Origin: Paraburkholderia phenazinium
GTDB taxonomy: Bacteria > Pseudomonadota > Gammaproteobacteria > Burkholderiales > Burkholderiaceae
Direction: 5' to 3'
Length of the DNA stretch: 64,000 bases
Assembly: GCF_900142845.1 (NCBI RefSeq)
Contig: NZ_FSRU01000001.1
Location: forward strand, 2,232,001 to 2,296,000
Made by a program: the position numbers and the translations under genes. How positions within the stretch are numbered: the first letter of the stretch is position 1; every line of letters begins with the position of its first letter. This document shows positions 53,763 through 63,712 of the stretch, piece after piece. The notes beneath the pieces were generated by a model. That model ran no database searches, was not told the DNA's origin, and was given only the letters and a program-made list of their open reading frames with translations.

Positions 53763-55019
53763 ATGAACGCCCCTGAACTGACCGAAGACGAACGCCTTGG
53801 CCTGTACCTGCGCAACACCGACACCGGCGCCGAATGGTGGCGCGTCACCGTGGCGGATCGGCCACAAACCTATCGCCTGGAACACGGCGTCGAAACCGCA
53901 CAAGGCAACGCGTCGGTCGATATCGATCTGGTCGTGGATGAAGAGAACCTGCTTGCGAAGCTGAAGAAATGGCATCGCGAAGGCTTTGTGTTCGAGGCGC
54001 GCGGCGCGTCGCCGCAAGCCGATGCCCAGCAGCGCGCCGCGTTCATGCCGGCGTTGCAACGCGCGGCGGCAGCGCGGCGCAATGCTGGGAGCGCGGGCGA
54101 AGCATTCGGCGCTAGCCCGACCGATGCCGCCTCCGCGCCAACCGGCCACTCAGTCCGCATAGGCGAAATCGAGGTGCCTTGCGGCGTGCCCGGCCCGCTG
54201 GTGCCGCGCGTCAATCCGGCTTATCTGTTCTCGGAACGCTTTAACGACATCGTCGAAGATATCGTCGAGAACAAGCGCGTCATGCTGATCGGCCATACGG
54301 GGGCGGGCAAGACCAGTCTGATCGAACAGGTCGCCGCGCGTGCGCAGCATGGCGTGGTGCGCTCGAACATGAACGGCCAGACGACCGTGGGCGACTTCGT
54401 CGGCTTCTGGACCGTCAAGGGCGGCGAGACGCTGTGGGTGGACGGCGTGCTGCCCACCGCGATGCGTGAGGGACTCTGGCTGATCGTCGACGAGATCGAC
54501 TTCGCCGAGCCGTCGATTCTCGCGGCTCTCACCGCCGTGCTCGAACCGCATGGCCGTCTCACCTTGAAGGAGAAAGGCAACGAGGTCGTCGCACCGCATC
54601 CGGCATTTCGCCTGTTCGCCACCGCTAACGCAGTCGGCGCGATGAGCCAGTTCCGCCATCTGTATCAGGGCGCGAATCTGATGAACGAGGCATTCCTCGA
54701 CCGCTGGCGCGTGTATCTGCTCGACTATCTGTCGCCTGCCGAAGAGGCCGACGTGCTGGTGCGCACACTCGCTCCGCATATGACGCCCACGCTGGCCGCC
54801 ACGCTCGCGGCGATCGCCGCCGATTGCCGGGCGGCGTTCGCACGCGAGGATCTGTCGAGCGCGTTCTCCACGCGGCGGCTGCTCGACTGGGCCGAGCTGA
54901 TGCTGCGCACCGGCGACCCCGAGCGTGCCGCCGGTCCCGCCATCTACGCCAAGGTCAGCCCCGAAGACGCCACGCTGATCCGCGGCATCATTCGTCATCA
55001 CATCGCCCCCGCCGGGTGA
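53763..55019 (+). CDS. CobS-like MoxR-class AAA ATPase
   Basis: A 418-residue AAA ATPase. Residues ~1-130 are an N-terminal extension (contains EWWRVTVADRPQTYRLEHGV) that I do not recognise. The ATPase has Walker A GHTGAGKT (~176-183), Walker B LWLIVDEID (~237-245) and sensor FRLFATAN. The flow VNPAYLFSERF, FATANAVGAMSQFRHLYQGA and LMNEAFLDRW parallels CobS of the aerobic cobaltochelatase. It is followed 5 bp later by a CobT-like VWA gene. It could be a chelatase motor or a MoxR-type chaperone; no CobN is in the window. Confidence 0.8.
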   Translation: MNAPELTEDERLGLYLRNTDTGAEWWRVTVADRPQTYRLEHGVETAQGNASVDIDLVVDEENLLAKLKKWHREGFVFEARGASPQADAQQRAAFMPALQRAAAARRNAGSAGEAFGASPTDAASAPTGHSVRIGEIEVPCGVPGPLVPRVNPAYLFSERFNDIVEDIVENKRVMLIGHTGAGKTSLIEQVAARAQHGVVRSNMNGQTTVGDFVGFWTVKGGETLWVDGVLPTAMREGLWLIVDEIDFAEPSILAALTAVLEPHGRLTLKEKGNEVVAPHPAFRLFATANAVGAMSQFRHLYQGANLMNEAFLDRWRVYLLDYLSPAEEADVLVRTLAPHMTPTLAATLAAIAADCRAAFAREDLSSAFSTRRLLDWAELMLRTGDPERAAGPAIYAKVSPEDATLIRGIIRHHIAPAG

Positions 55020-55024
55020 GCGCG

Positions 55025-56764
55025 ATGCATACGGCGCGCGACGCCCGGGGCTTCGAGTTCGAATCCGCGCTCAGCAAGGTCGCGCGCGTTCTCACGGGGC
55101 AGTACGGCGTGACAGTCGTGTTCAGTCCGGATGGACCGAGGGTCGAGCGCGGCCGCATCGTGATTCCCGACTACGAAGTGGGCGAGGGTCTTTCAACCGA
55201 TGTGCTGGTCGGCTATCTCGACCTGCTCGTCGCGCGGGCCAAACACTCCACGCTCGCGCAACTCGAAGCCCTGCCGCGAGGCGTGGCAAGCAATCTCGCC
55301 CAGGTCATCGAAGACCGGCGCGTGTGTGCGCAGTTGCTCGAAGAGTATCCCGGCGCGCGCTGGTTTATCGGCAAGCTCAGGGCGCATGCCGCAGCGCGCA
55401 TGCAGCAAAGCTGGACGCGTCTGCGTTGGCGCGACCGCTTCATCTGGCGTGTGGAACGCGCGCTATGGGATGAGCCTGTTGCAGGCAACGAAACGAGCCA
55501 GTCACTCGCGGCCGCGCTCGGCGCCGCGCAGGATCTTCTTGAGCGGGCGGCCCACAGCCGCTCCACTGCGGACAGCATCGCCGCGGCGCAGGAGATTCTT
55601 GCGCGGGTTCGGGCGCTGTCGGCCGGTGAGGTCAACAACATGATGTTCTCGGTGGGCACCGCCGAAGACATCGATACCGACCCGCTACGCTCGTCGTTCG
55701 ATCCGTTCGAAAGCGACGGCACCCGCGCGAGCGAAGAGAGCGCAGCGCCCTCGCCCACCGACCCGAGCGGCGCCGCCGAAGCCCTCAACGGCGCCGGCAT
55801 GGGGCACGCGCTCGCCGATGCGCAGCCATCCGCAGCACGCGCCGATACCACCGCGCACACGCTGCGCGCCTCCGCGCGCATGGTGATGTCGATTCCGCTT
55901 GCCACCGAGTTCGACGTCGTCAACGACCAGACCGGTCGCGGCGACGCCACGGCATGGCGCGAACTGCGCAACGAGGCGCGCGCGGAAACCGCCCAGCTCA
56001 AGGAAAAACTCGAGCGCGCATTGAGCGCGGACGAGCGCACGCGCTGGCGGCGCGAGCAGGAGCGCGGCGAAATCGACCGGCCGTCGCTCGCCAAACTCGC
56101 CACCTCGCCGGGCTATCGCACGCCGTTCAAGGTGAAGCGCGCCACGAAAGGGCGCGACGTTGCCGTCACCTTGCTGATCGACCGCAGCGGTTCGATGGCC
56201 GGCCGCAAGATCGAACTGGCGCGGCTGTGTGCAGCCGCGTTGGGCGATGCGCTCACGCAGTTGGGCTTCGACTGCGAAGTGCTCGGCTACAGCTCGATCG
56301 AATCGCCGCAAATGAAGCAACTCTACGAACGGCAACGCGCGGCCGGCGTGGACTTGCACCGCTACAACCGGCTCGTCGAACGGCTCGATCTGCAGATCTA
56401 CAAACGCTTCGGCTCGGCGGAGTTGAGCGGCCTCACGGGCATCGACTGCGGGCACGAGAACCCGGACGGCGAGGCGCTCGCCTGGGCCGCCACCCGGCTC
56501 GCGGATCATGCGGCCGAGCGGCGTATCCTGATGGTGTTCTCCGACGGCTATCCGGCCACCGGCGACGGCGACCCGCTGGTGTTGCGCAGCGATCTGCGCC
56601 AACGGGTCGCGGCGATTCAGAAGACCGGGATCGAACTGGTGGGCGTCGGTGTATTGACCGATGCCGTGGAAGCGTTTTATCCGCACAACGTCGTGGTGAG
56701 CCGGTTGGCGGAACTGCCGTCGACGGTGTTTTCCGTGCTGAGTTCGATGTTGTTGAGGCGGTAG
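55025..56764 (+). CDS. CobT-like VWA-domain protein
   Basis: A 579-residue protein. The N-terminal half is helical with a Ser/Ala/Asp-rich linker (~225-285). The C-terminal VWA domain carries the MIDAS motif LIDRSGSMAG (~386), the HENPDGEALAWAATRL segment and MVFSDGYPATGDGD, matching the CobT C-terminus pattern of characterised cobaltochelatases. It is translated with the CobS-like ATPase and would form a MoxR-VWA complex using ATP to remodel or insert metal into a client. CobT of B12 synthesis is the alternative reading, as cob genes lie 5.4 kb further. Confidence 0.75.
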   Translation: MHTARDARGFEFESALSKVARVLTGQYGVTVVFSPDGPRVERGRIVIPDYEVGEGLSTDVLVGYLDLLVARAKHSTLAQLEALPRGVASNLAQVIEDRRVCAQLLEEYPGARWFIGKLRAHAAARMQQSWTRLRWRDRFIWRVERALWDEPVAGNETSQSLAAALGAAQDLLERAAHSRSTADSIAAAQEILARVRALSAGEVNNMMFSVGTAEDIDTDPLRSSFDPFESDGTRASEESAAPSPTDPSGAAEALNGAGMGHALADAQPSAARADTTAHTLRASARMVMSIPLATEFDVVNDQTGRGDATAWRELRNEARAETAQLKEKLERALSADERTRWRREQERGEIDRPSLAKLATSPGYRTPFKVKRATKGRDVAVTLLIDRSGSMAGRKIELARLCAAALGDALTQLGFDCEVLGYSSIESPQMKQLYERQRAAGVDLHRYNRLVERLDLQIYKRFGSAELSGLTGIDCGHENPDGEALAWAATRLADHAAERRILMVFSDGYPATGDGDPLVLRSDLRQRVAAIQKTGIELVGVGVLTDAVEAFYPHNVVVSRLAELPSTVFSVLSSMLLRR

Positions 56765-56931
56765 CGGGACAGGAGCGCGTCCCCGCCGCATACCCACTCC
56801 ACCCACGCTTCCCCCACCCAAGGGTTTCACTCTAGACACCCACACCCCCGAGATGCCGATAAACAGGTGAAGGCCGCCTGCGCCGGTGAAGTGCGGCCCC
56901 ACGCTGTGGACAAGCCTCTCACGGAGTGTGG

Positions 56932-58524
56932 ATGCGCAAGCTCGGATTCAAGCAAAAGCTCTGGCTGCCGCTGCTGGTCAGCCTGACCGCCCTGCTGCTG
57001 GTGTCGGTCTCGGCGGCTTACCTGTCGTACCAGACGCGCATTGAAGAGCGCAAGAACGATCTGGTCAACGTGGCGCATATCGGCTTGTCCATCGTCGAGG
57101 AGTACGCCGCGCTGGCGCAGGCCGGCACCCTCACCGATCAGCAGGCCCGCCAGCAGGCGCTCGCCCGGCTGCGCGACATCCGCTATGGTGAGGACGGCTA
57201 CTTTCTCGTCATCAACTCGCGGCCGCAGATGGTGATGCACCCCATCAAGCCGAAGATGGACGGCAAGGACCTGAGCGAGGCGGCCGACGCCGACGGCCGC
57301 CATCATTACGTGACCTTCGCCGCGACCGCGCAGGCGCCGCAAGGCGGCTTCGTCGATTATGTGTTCCCGCGCCCGAACGTCACGCCGGCGAGAGCGGTCG
57401 ACAAGCTCGGCTACGTGGTGCGCTATGCGCCGTGGGACTGGATCATCGCAACCGGCGCGTATGTGGACGACATCGATGCCGCGTTTCACACCTCGCTCTA
57501 TGCAGCCGGCGGCGTTTTCCTGGTGCTGGCGGCCCTGCTCGCGCTGCTGGTTGCGTTCACCAACCGCAGCATCGAACGCACCATAGGCGGCGATCCGCAC
57601 TACGCCGCCGAGATCACGGAGGCGATTGCATCGGGCAACCTCGCGATCGCCATCCGTACCCGCAAGAACGACACCGACAGCCTGATGCAGACGATCCGCC
57701 AGATGCGCGATGCGTTGCGGCGCACGATCAGCGAGATTCGCGGCGTCGCCGACAACGTCGCCGTCACCGCGCGCGAGATTGCCGGCGGCAATGCCGACCT
57801 GTCGGCGCGGACCGAAAGCCAGGCCGCTGCGTTGCAGCAAACCGCCTCGAGCCTCGAGCAGATGACGTCGATGGTGCATCACACCGCGGAAAACGCCCGC
57901 AGCGCAAGCCAGCTCGCGACCAGCGCCGCGCAGATCACCGACCGCGGCGGCGCGATGGTCGTGGAAGTAGTCGCGACGATGCGCGACATCTCAGGCGAAT
58001 CGCAGAAGATGGTGGACATCATTGCGGTGATCGAAGGCATCGCGTTCCAGACCAACATCCTCGCGCTGAACGCCGCCGTCGAAGCGGCGCGCGCGGGTGA
58101 AGAAGGACGTGGCTTCGCGGTGGTGGCGAGCGAAGTGCGCAATCTGGCGCAGCGCAGCGCTGGCGCCGCGAAGGAGATCCGCGGGCTGATTCACAACGCC
58201 GTGAGCAAGGTCGGCACGGGCGCGGAACTGGTGGAGAAAACCGGTACAACGATTCAGGAAGCGCAAGAGGCAATGGCCCGCGTGACCAGCATCGTGCAGG
58301 AGATCGCTTCGGCGGTGGGCCAGCAAAGCGCGGGCATCGAGCAGATCAACCTGGCCGTGACGCAGATGGACAACGTCACCCAGCAGAATGCCGCCCTCGT
58401 CGAACAGGCGGCCGCGGCGGCGCAGTCGTTCGACGATCAGGCGCGTCAGTTGCAAGCGGCGGTGGCCGCGTTCAACGTGGGCGAGCGCCCCCACGCACGC
58501 GCCGTCAGCCGAGGTGCGGATTGA
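56932..58524 (+). CDS. methyl-accepting chemotaxis protein with Cache sensor
   Basis: A 530-residue chemoreceptor: membrane helix (~10-30), periplasmic sCache_2 domain (~35-185; [19 protein letters not shown]), second helix (~187-210), HAMP-like region and a cytoplasmic signalling domain with the hairpin tip around [23 protein letters not shown] 56932 has GGAG five bases upstream; GTG 56926 is less likely. Cache_2 receptors often sense short carboxylates. The gene end overlaps the end of the convergent amidotransferase gene by 20 bp. Confidence 0.9.
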   Translation: MRKLGFKQKLWLPLLVSLTALLLVSVSAAYLSYQTRIEERKNDLVNVAHIGLSIVEEYAALAQAGTLTDQQARQQALARLRDIRYGEDGYFLVINSRPQMVMHPIKPKMDGKDLSEAADADGRHHYVTFAATAQAPQGGFVDYVFPRPNVTPARAVDKLGYVVRYAPWDWIIATGAYVDDIDAAFHTSLYAAGGVFLVLAALLALLVAFTNRSIERTIGGDPHYAAEITEAIASGNLAIAIRTRKNDTDSLMQTIRQMRDALRRTISEIRGVADNVAVTAREIAGGNADLSARTESQAAALQQTASSLEQMTSMVHHTAENARSASQLATSAAQITDRGGAMVVEVVATMRDISGESQKMVDIIAVIEGIAFQTNILALNAAVEAARAGEEGRGFAVVASEVRNLAQRSAGAAKEIRGLIHNAVSKVGTGAELVEKTGTTIQEAQEAMARVTSIVQEIASAVGQQSAGIEQINLAVTQMDNVTQQNAALVEQAAAAAQSFDDQARQLQAAVAAFNVGERPHARAVSRGAD

Positions 58525-59338
58525 ACGCGTACTGTTCGATCTCGCCGCCGCGCGCCACCACCGCCGTGCTCTCCGGAATCTCTTCCCACCAGCCGGGCAG
58601 ATCTACCAGCGGTTCGGACAGGACGAGGAACGCGTCGTCACCGGCCGCAGCAATGCGGGAATCGTGCGGATACAGCTCGCGCAGATGATGGAACGACGAA
58701 CTGTGGAACAGCGAGCGCGATTCGCGTTCGCTCGAGTAGCGCACGGCGATGATCTGTTCGCCGTCCGTCGCGCACACGGTCATGTTCAGCGGCTGCTCGA
58801 CGCCGTTTTTGCGCCCGGTGGCTTCGACGAAGGCGACCATCCGCTCCAGCGCGGTGACCGGCGTGAGTTCGAGGCCGAAGGTCAGCGCGAGAAAGAACAG
58901 TACCTCGGAATCGGTCGAACCTTCGATGGACGGGAACAGCTCGGGCTTGATCGCCATCATCAGTTCGCGCCGCACCGCGGGGTAATTGCGCACGAGGCCG
59001 TTGTGGACGAACAGCCAACGGCCGTAGCGAAACGGGTGGCAGTTGGTTTCCTGCGCAGGCGTGTCGGTGGCCGCGCGAATGTGCGCGACAAACAGCGGCG
59101 AATGGATGGCGCGGGCCGCCTCGCGCAGATTCCGGTCGCTCCACGCGGGCTGCATGCAGCGGTAGCGAAAGGGAATGTCGGTGGGACGCCCATACCAGCC
59201 GATGCCGAAGCCGTCGCCATTGGTGGTGGTCTGGCCGAGGCGCGAATGCAGGCTTTGATCGATCAACGAGTGTTTGGCGCGAAACAGCACCGTCTCGAGC
59301 TGGACGGGGTTTCCGGTGTAGGCCAACCAGCGGCACAT
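58505..59338 (-). CDS. class II glutamine amidotransferase (YafJ-like)
   Basis: A 277-residue Ntn-type glutaminase with the nucleophile Cys at position 2 (MCRWLAYTG), [20 protein letters not shown] and [16 protein letters not shown], as in YafJ/DUG3-like proteins. The acceptor substrate is unknown. It follows marC by 27 bp on the same strand, so the two are probably co-transcribed. Its last 20 bases overlap the convergent chemoreceptor gene. Confidence 0.85.
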   Translation of the reverse strand: MCRWLAYTGNPVQLETVLFRAKHSLIDQSLHSRLGQTTTNGDGFGIGWYGRPTDIPFRYRCMQPAWSDRNLREAARAIHSPLFVAHIRAATDTPAQETNCHPFRYGRWLFVHNGLVRNYPAVRRELMMAIKPELFPSIEGSTDSEVLFFLALTFGLELTPVTALERMVAFVEATGRKNGVEQPLNMTVCATDGEQIIAVRYSSERESRSLFHSSSFHHLRELYPHDSRIAAAGDDAFLVLSEPLVDLPGWWEEIPESTAVVARGGEIEQYAFNPHLG

Positions 59339-59365
59339 GGGGGGGCTCCTTGGCTGTGTTCGATG

Positions 59366-60034
59366 CTACTTCGGTGGCAACTGCGCAATCGGAATCAGAA
59401 ACTCGGAAAAGCCGGTCAAGATGATCTGCACGCCGATGCACAGCAGCAGAAACGACGACACCCGCATCGCCACCTTGGTGCCTTCGACGCCCAGGTAGCG
59501 GGCAAAAATGACGGCGCGGCTATAGGTGATATAGACCACCACGGCCACGATAAGCGAGATCGCCACCGAGGCGATGCTCGACAGCACGAACTCCGACAGC
59601 TTGTGGGTGCGATTGGCGTTCAGCGCAATCGCGGTGGCCACCGAACCAGGCCCGGTGGTCAGCGGCACCGTCAGCGGGAAGAACGCCTTCGAGGTGGCAT
59701 TGTCCGCGTCGACGCGCTTGACGGGCGTGTCGGCAGGCGGCGTATCGGGCGCATTGAGCATGTTCCAGCCGCTCACCGCGACGGCGAGGCCACCGCCAAT
59801 CCGCAGCGCCTCCATGGAAATGCCGAAGAAATGCAGCACGGGTGTGCCGAAAAAGAACGCGACGAGCAACACGCACAACACGTTAATGGCGATCTTGCGC
59901 GCCAGCGCCGTGCGCTCTTCCGTGGTGAGCGACGCCGTCCGGTCGAGAAAAACAAAGGCAATGCCGAACGGATTGATGATGCTGATCAACCCGGTGAACC
60001 CAAACAGAATGTCCGCGATCAGACTTTCCACCAT
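59366..60034 (-). CDS. MarC-family integral membrane protein
   Basis: A 222-residue membrane protein with six predicted helices and MarC features (INPFGIAFVFL at the N-terminus, FFPLTVPLTTGPGSVATAI in the middle). The family (MarC/YchE/YhgN) was once linked to antibiotic resistance, but its function is unsettled. ATG 60034 is preferred; the longer frame upstream has no ribosome binding site. First gene of a likely marC-amidotransferase unit. Confidence 0.85.
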   Translation of the reverse strand: MVESLIADILFGFTGLISIINPFGIAFVFLDRTASLTTEERTALARKIAINVLCVLLVAFFFGTPVLHFFGISMEALRIGGGLAVAVSGWNMLNAPDTPPADTPVKRVDADNATSKAFFPLTVPLTTGPGSVATAIALNANRTHKLSEFVLSSIASVAISLIVAVVVYITYSRAVIFARYLGVEGTKVAMRVSSFLLLCIGVQIILTGFSEFLIPIAQLPPK

Positions 60035-60448
60035 GTTTTGCGATCCGCCTCGAACGACGGCTGATGGGTTCCGGCTGGAACGCGATGAGCCGTCGGTGAT
60101 TGTCTGGCTGGACGAAGCCTGCGCCCCATCCAGATCGATCCACCGGCGCCGTGTATGCGGCACCCGTTGCTGCGCCTACCCGTGGCTCCAGGATACTCGC
60201 ACGCCTAATGATATCGCGGCGCGGCATTCGTACGACACTATCCGCGCGGCGCAATCGTGGCGCAATGCAGCATGGCAGAACGATTCAGCAGACCTGGCGC
60301 AACCCCACCGCGCAAGCCTGCGCCCCACTACGGTCAAACGGCCTACATCTTTTTGACGACCTTTACGGACCGGACCTATCTGGCATAAAGTCGGGACGGA
60401 AGACTAGGCTTCACCTAACGCATCGATCCGTTCGAGGAGTCGCTCCAC
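60035..60448. other. divergent intergenic region, marC / DUF3311 gene
   Basis: 414 bp without a credible gene; open frames on both strands lack ribosome binding sites and family features. A promoter for the symporter operon is likely at 60362-60390. Confidence 0.4.
60362..60390 (+). promoter_or_regulatory. possible promoter of the symporter operon
   Basis: TTTACG, 17-bp spacer, ATAAAG lies about 60 bp before the DUF3311 start. A TTGACG at 60353 offers an alternative -35 with a poorer -10. Confidence 0.35.
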
Positions 60449-60664
60449 ATGTTCCTTCGCTTTCTCGCCGCGCTGCCGTTCATCGGCATCCTGCTCGGCG
60501 TTCCGTTCGTCAACCGCGTCGAGCCGCTGGTGTTGGGCATGCCGTTCGTGCTTGGCTGGATCGTGCTGTGGGTGATCCTGATCTCGGTCATCATGGCGGT
60601 GATCTACCGGCTCGACCCCACCAACCGTCAGACCGCCGTCGATACCGATGAGGCCCGATCATGA
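60449..60664 (+). CDS. DUF3311 small membrane protein (symporter partner)
   Basis: A 71-residue protein with two membrane helices (AALPFIGILLGVPFVNRVEP and VLGWIVLWVILISVIMAVIY), the DUF3311 pattern. Such proteins are encoded directly before SSS-type monocarboxylate symporters and probably form a small subunit. GAGGAG precedes the ATG by about 10 bases, and the stop overlaps the symporter start (ATGA). Confidence 0.85.
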   Translation: MFLRFLAALPFIGILLGVPFVNRVEPLVLGMPFVLGWIVLWVILISVIMAVIYRLDPTNRQTAVDTDEARS

Positions 60665-62142
60665 GCAGCGCTCTCGTTATCATCGCCGCCGTCACGGTGT
60701 TCGCGCTGTATCTCGGGCTGCGCGCCAAGCGCGGCCACGACATGAGTCTCGAACAATGGACGGTCGGCGGCCGCAGCTTCGGCACCGCGTTCGTGTTCCT
60801 GCTGATGGCCGGCGAGATCTACACCACCTTCACCTTTCTCGGCGGCAGCGGGTTCGCCTACGGCAAGGGCGCGCCGGTCTATTACATCCTCGCTTACGGG
60901 TCGCTCGCCTACATCCTGTCGTACTGGATGTTGCCACCCATCTGGCGCTTTGCGAAAGCCCAGCGGCTGATCTCGCAGCCGCACTTCTTCTCGCGCAAAT
61001 ACGATAGCCCGGCGCTCGGCGTACTGGTCGCGCTGGTCGGCGTGGCGGCGCTGATCCCGTATCTCGTGCTGCAACTGAAGGGGCTCGGCATTATCGTCGC
61101 GACCACCTCGTACGGCGCGATCTCGTCGACCTCGGCGGTCTGGATCGGCGCCGCGGTGGTGACGTGCTACGTCATCGTTTCGGGGGTGCGCGGCTCGGCG
61201 TGGAACTCGGTGGTAAAGGACACGCTGATCCTGGCGGTGGTGCTGTTTCTCGGCATCTATCTGCCGATCCACTACTACGGCGGACTGGGCGACATGTTCC
61301 GGACCATCGACGCCGCCAAACCCGGCTTCCTCACCTTCCCCGCCAAGGGTTCGAGCGTGGCCTGGTTCCAGTCGACCGTGCTGCTCACCGCGCTCGGATT
61401 TTTCATGTGGCCGCATACGTTCGGCTCGATCTTCACGGCGAAAGACGAACGCATTTTCCGCCGCAACGCGATGGTGCTGCCGCTCTATCAGTTGATCCTG
61501 CTGTTCGTGTTCTTCGTCGGTTTTGCGGCCGTGCTGAAAGTGCCGGGCCTGAAAGGCGGCGATATCGATCTGTCGCTGTTCAGGCTGTCGCTGCAGACTT
61601 TCGATCCGTGGTTCGTGGGCGTGATCGGCGGGGCCGGCGTGCTGACCGCGCTGGTGCCGGGCTCGATGATCCTCAACACGGCCTCGACCCTGCTCGCCAA
61701 CGACGTCTATCGCGGCCTGCTGAAGCGCGACGCAACCGACGCGGCCGTCACCAAGCTGGCGCGCATGCTGGTGCCGGTCGTGGCGCTGGTGGCCGTGGCC
61801 TTTACGCTGCATGGCGGCGAGACCATCGTGGCCCTGCTGCTGATGGGTTACAGCTTCGTTACGCAGTTGTTTCCGGCCATGGTGTGCAGTCTCGCACCGC
61901 ATAACCGGGCCACCAAGCAGGGCGCGTTCTGCGGGATTCTGGCCGGCGTGGCCGTGGTGGCGGTGACCACACTGATGCATCTCAGCATGGGCCAGTTGTT
62001 CCCGTTCCTGCCCGATGTCGCCAAGGACGTGAACATCGGCTTCGTCGCGCTGGCCTTGAACATCATCGTGTTCGTGATTGTGAGCGCGGTCACTCAGCCG
62101 CGTTCGAGCGGCCAGCCTCAGGCACAGACCCACGTGCATTGA
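60661..62142 (+). CDS. sodium:solute symporter (SSS family, MctP-like)
   Basis: A 493-residue symporter with about 13 membrane helices and SSS-family features (WTVGGRSFGTAFVFLLMAGE, GLGIIVATTSYGAISS, GFFMWPHTFGSIFTAKDER). It is closest in style to the MctP monocarboxylate permeases of rhizobia, which take up lactate, pyruvate and alanine. ATG 60661 overlaps the DUF3311 stop. Substrate assignment is by analogy only; the solute is likely a short carboxylate. Confidence 0.85.
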   Translation: MSSALVIIAAVTVFALYLGLRAKRGHDMSLEQWTVGGRSFGTAFVFLLMAGEIYTTFTFLGGSGFAYGKGAPVYYILAYGSLAYILSYWMLPPIWRFAKAQRLISQPHFFSRKYDSPALGVLVALVGVAALIPYLVLQLKGLGIIVATTSYGAISSTSAVWIGAAVVTCYVIVSGVRGSAWNSVVKDTLILAVVLFLGIYLPIHYYGGLGDMFRTIDAAKPGFLTFPAKGSSVAWFQSTVLLTALGFFMWPHTFGSIFTAKDERIFRRNAMVLPLYQLILLFVFFVGFAAVLKVPGLKGGDIDLSLFRLSLQTFDPWFVGVIGGAGVLTALVPGSMILNTASTLLANDVYRGLLKRDATDAAVTKLARMLVPVVALVAVAFTLHGGETIVALLLMGYSFVTQLFPAMVCSLAPHNRATKQGAFCGILAGVAVVAVTTLMHLSMGQLFPFLPDVAKDVNIGFVALALNIIVFVIVSAVTQPRSSGQPQAQTHVH

Positions 62143-62181
62143 GAATGCGGGCGGGGCCATCCTCGGGTCGCCTCGCCCCGT

Positions 62182-62913
62182 CTAGCTGCCCGCTTTCGCG
62201 TACAGCGTCGAATCCGCAAAGCCCTCCGCATCCAGCACGCGCCCAACCAGAATCAGCGCGGTTCTTTCGATCTGCGTGGTCTGCACCTTGCCGACAATGT
62301 CAGCAAGCGTGCCCGTGATCTTCTCCTCATCCGGCCAGCTTGCACGGTAGATCACCGCGATCGGACACGCGTCACCGTAGTGCGGCCGCAGTTCATCGAC
62401 GATCCGCGCCAGATGCCGCACGCCGAGATGAATCGCCATCGTCGCACGATGGCGCGCCAGATCGCCCAACTGCTCGCCTTCCGGCATGCTCGTCTTGCTG
62501 GCGAAACGCGTGAGGATCAGCGTCTGCGACACGTCTGGCAAGGTCAGCTCGCAACCGAGCGCCGCCGCACAGGCGGCCGTCGCCGTCACGCCGGGCACGA
62601 TCTCATAGGGAATCCGCAATTCGCGCAGGCGGCGGATCTGCTCGCCGATCGCGCCATACAAAGACGGATCGCCCGAATGCACTCGCGCCACGTCTTTGCC
62701 GCCGTCATGCGCTTCTCTCAGGAGTGCGATGATTTCGTCCAGATCGAGCTCGGCCGTATTCACGACCTGGCCGGCGGTGTGTCCGTCCAGCACGGCGGCC
62801 GGAACCAGCGATCCCGCATACAGAATGACCGGGCAACTGCGCACGAGGCGCTGCCCTTTCACCGTGATGAGCTCCGGGTCGCCTGGACCCGCGCCGATAA
62901 AAAACACCGTCAT
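62182..62913 (-). CDS. cobM: precorrin-4 C11-methyltransferase
   Basis: A 243-residue SAM-dependent tetrapyrrole methylase: GAGPGDPELITVKG (SAM loop), VARVHSGDPSLYGAIGEQ and IVPGVTATAACAAALGCELT, all typical of CobM/CbiF. It methylates C-11 of precorrin-4 in aerobic B12 synthesis. ACGGAGTTGGT precedes ATG 62913. It is the last of the cobL-cobK-cobM run, 73 bp after cobK. CbiF of the anaerobic route is similar, but the CobK/CobL context supports the precorrin route. Confidence 0.9.
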   Translation of the reverse strand: MTVFFIGAGPGDPELITVKGQRLVRSCPVILYAGSLVPAAVLDGHTAGQVVNTAELDLDEIIALLREAHDGGKDVARVHSGDPSLYGAIGEQIRRLRELRIPYEIVPGVTATAACAAALGCELTLPDVSQTLILTRFASKTSMPEGEQLGDLARHRATMAIHLGVRHLARIVDELRPHYGDACPIAVIYRASWPDEEKITGTLADIVGKVQTTQIERTALILVGRVLDAEGFADSTLYAKAGS

Positions 62914-62986
62914 ACCAACTCCGTGATTCGATGATCCGATGCGCGTGCCCGATGCGATTCGTCATGGCAAGGCACGCGCGAAACAG

Positions 62987-63712
62987 TCAGGATATTAAGG
63001 TTTGCAGTGCATCCAGCAAGTCGGCGGCACGCGTGAATTCGCGCTCCACCGAGGGTAAGTCCGGACGCCGCAGCATGATGACCGGCAGGCTGCGCTCGCG
63101 GGCGACTTCGAGTTTCGCTTCGGTGGCGTTGCCGCCGCTGTTCTTGCTGATCACGACGTCGATCCGGCTCGCGCTGAACAAGCTGCGTTCGCCTTCGACA
63201 GTGAACGGCCCGCGTGCATCGAGGATGCGCGCCTGCGCGTTGCCCGGGTGAGCTTCGAGACAGCGCACGATCCAGTGCTGGTGCGCGGGGATCTCGTCGA
63301 GATGCGCGAGCGGTTCGCGGCCCAGCGTAAAGAGCGGACGCGAGAACGGGGCGAGCGCACTGGTCAACTCGGCCCAGTTGTCGACCATGCGCCAGTCGTC
63401 GCCGGTCTGCGGTTGCCAGGCCGGGCGGCGCAGCGCCCAGCACGGGACGTGCGCGGCACGACTCGCGGCAAAAGCGTTTGCGCTGATCTGCGCGGCGTAC
63501 GGATGCGTGGCGTCCACCAGCAGGCCGATACGCTCGTCGTCGAGATAGCGCGCCAGTCCGTCAGCGCCGCCAAAGCCGCCGACGCGGACGGTGCAGGCAA
63601 GATCCGTCGGCACCTTGCCGAGTCCGGCGAGGCTGTAGACGTGGTCAGGGCCGAGTCGACGCGCGATTTGCAAGGCGTCGCCGGTGCCGCCGAGCAGGAG
63701 GATGCGGGTCAT
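62987..63712 (-). CDS. cobK: precorrin-6A reductase
   Basis: A 241-residue CobK/CbiJ reductase starting [20 protein letters not shown] (nucleotide-binding loop), with [18 protein letters not shown] and [10 protein letters not shown], then [20 protein letters not shown] near the C-terminus, all family signatures. It reduces precorrin-6A with NADPH. Its ATG overlaps the cobL stop (ATGA). Confidence 0.9.
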   Translation of the reverse strand: MTRILLLGGTGDALQIARRLGPDHVYSLAGLGKVPTDLACTVRVGGFGGADGLARYLDDERIGLLVDATHPYAAQISANAFAASRAAHVPCWALRRPAWQPQTGDDWRMVDNWAELTSALAPFSRPLFTLGREPLAHLDEIPAHQHWIVRCLEAHPGNAQARILDARGPFTVEGERSLFSASRIDVVISKNSGGNATEAKLEVARERSLPVIMLRRPDLPSVEREFTRAADLLDALQTLIS

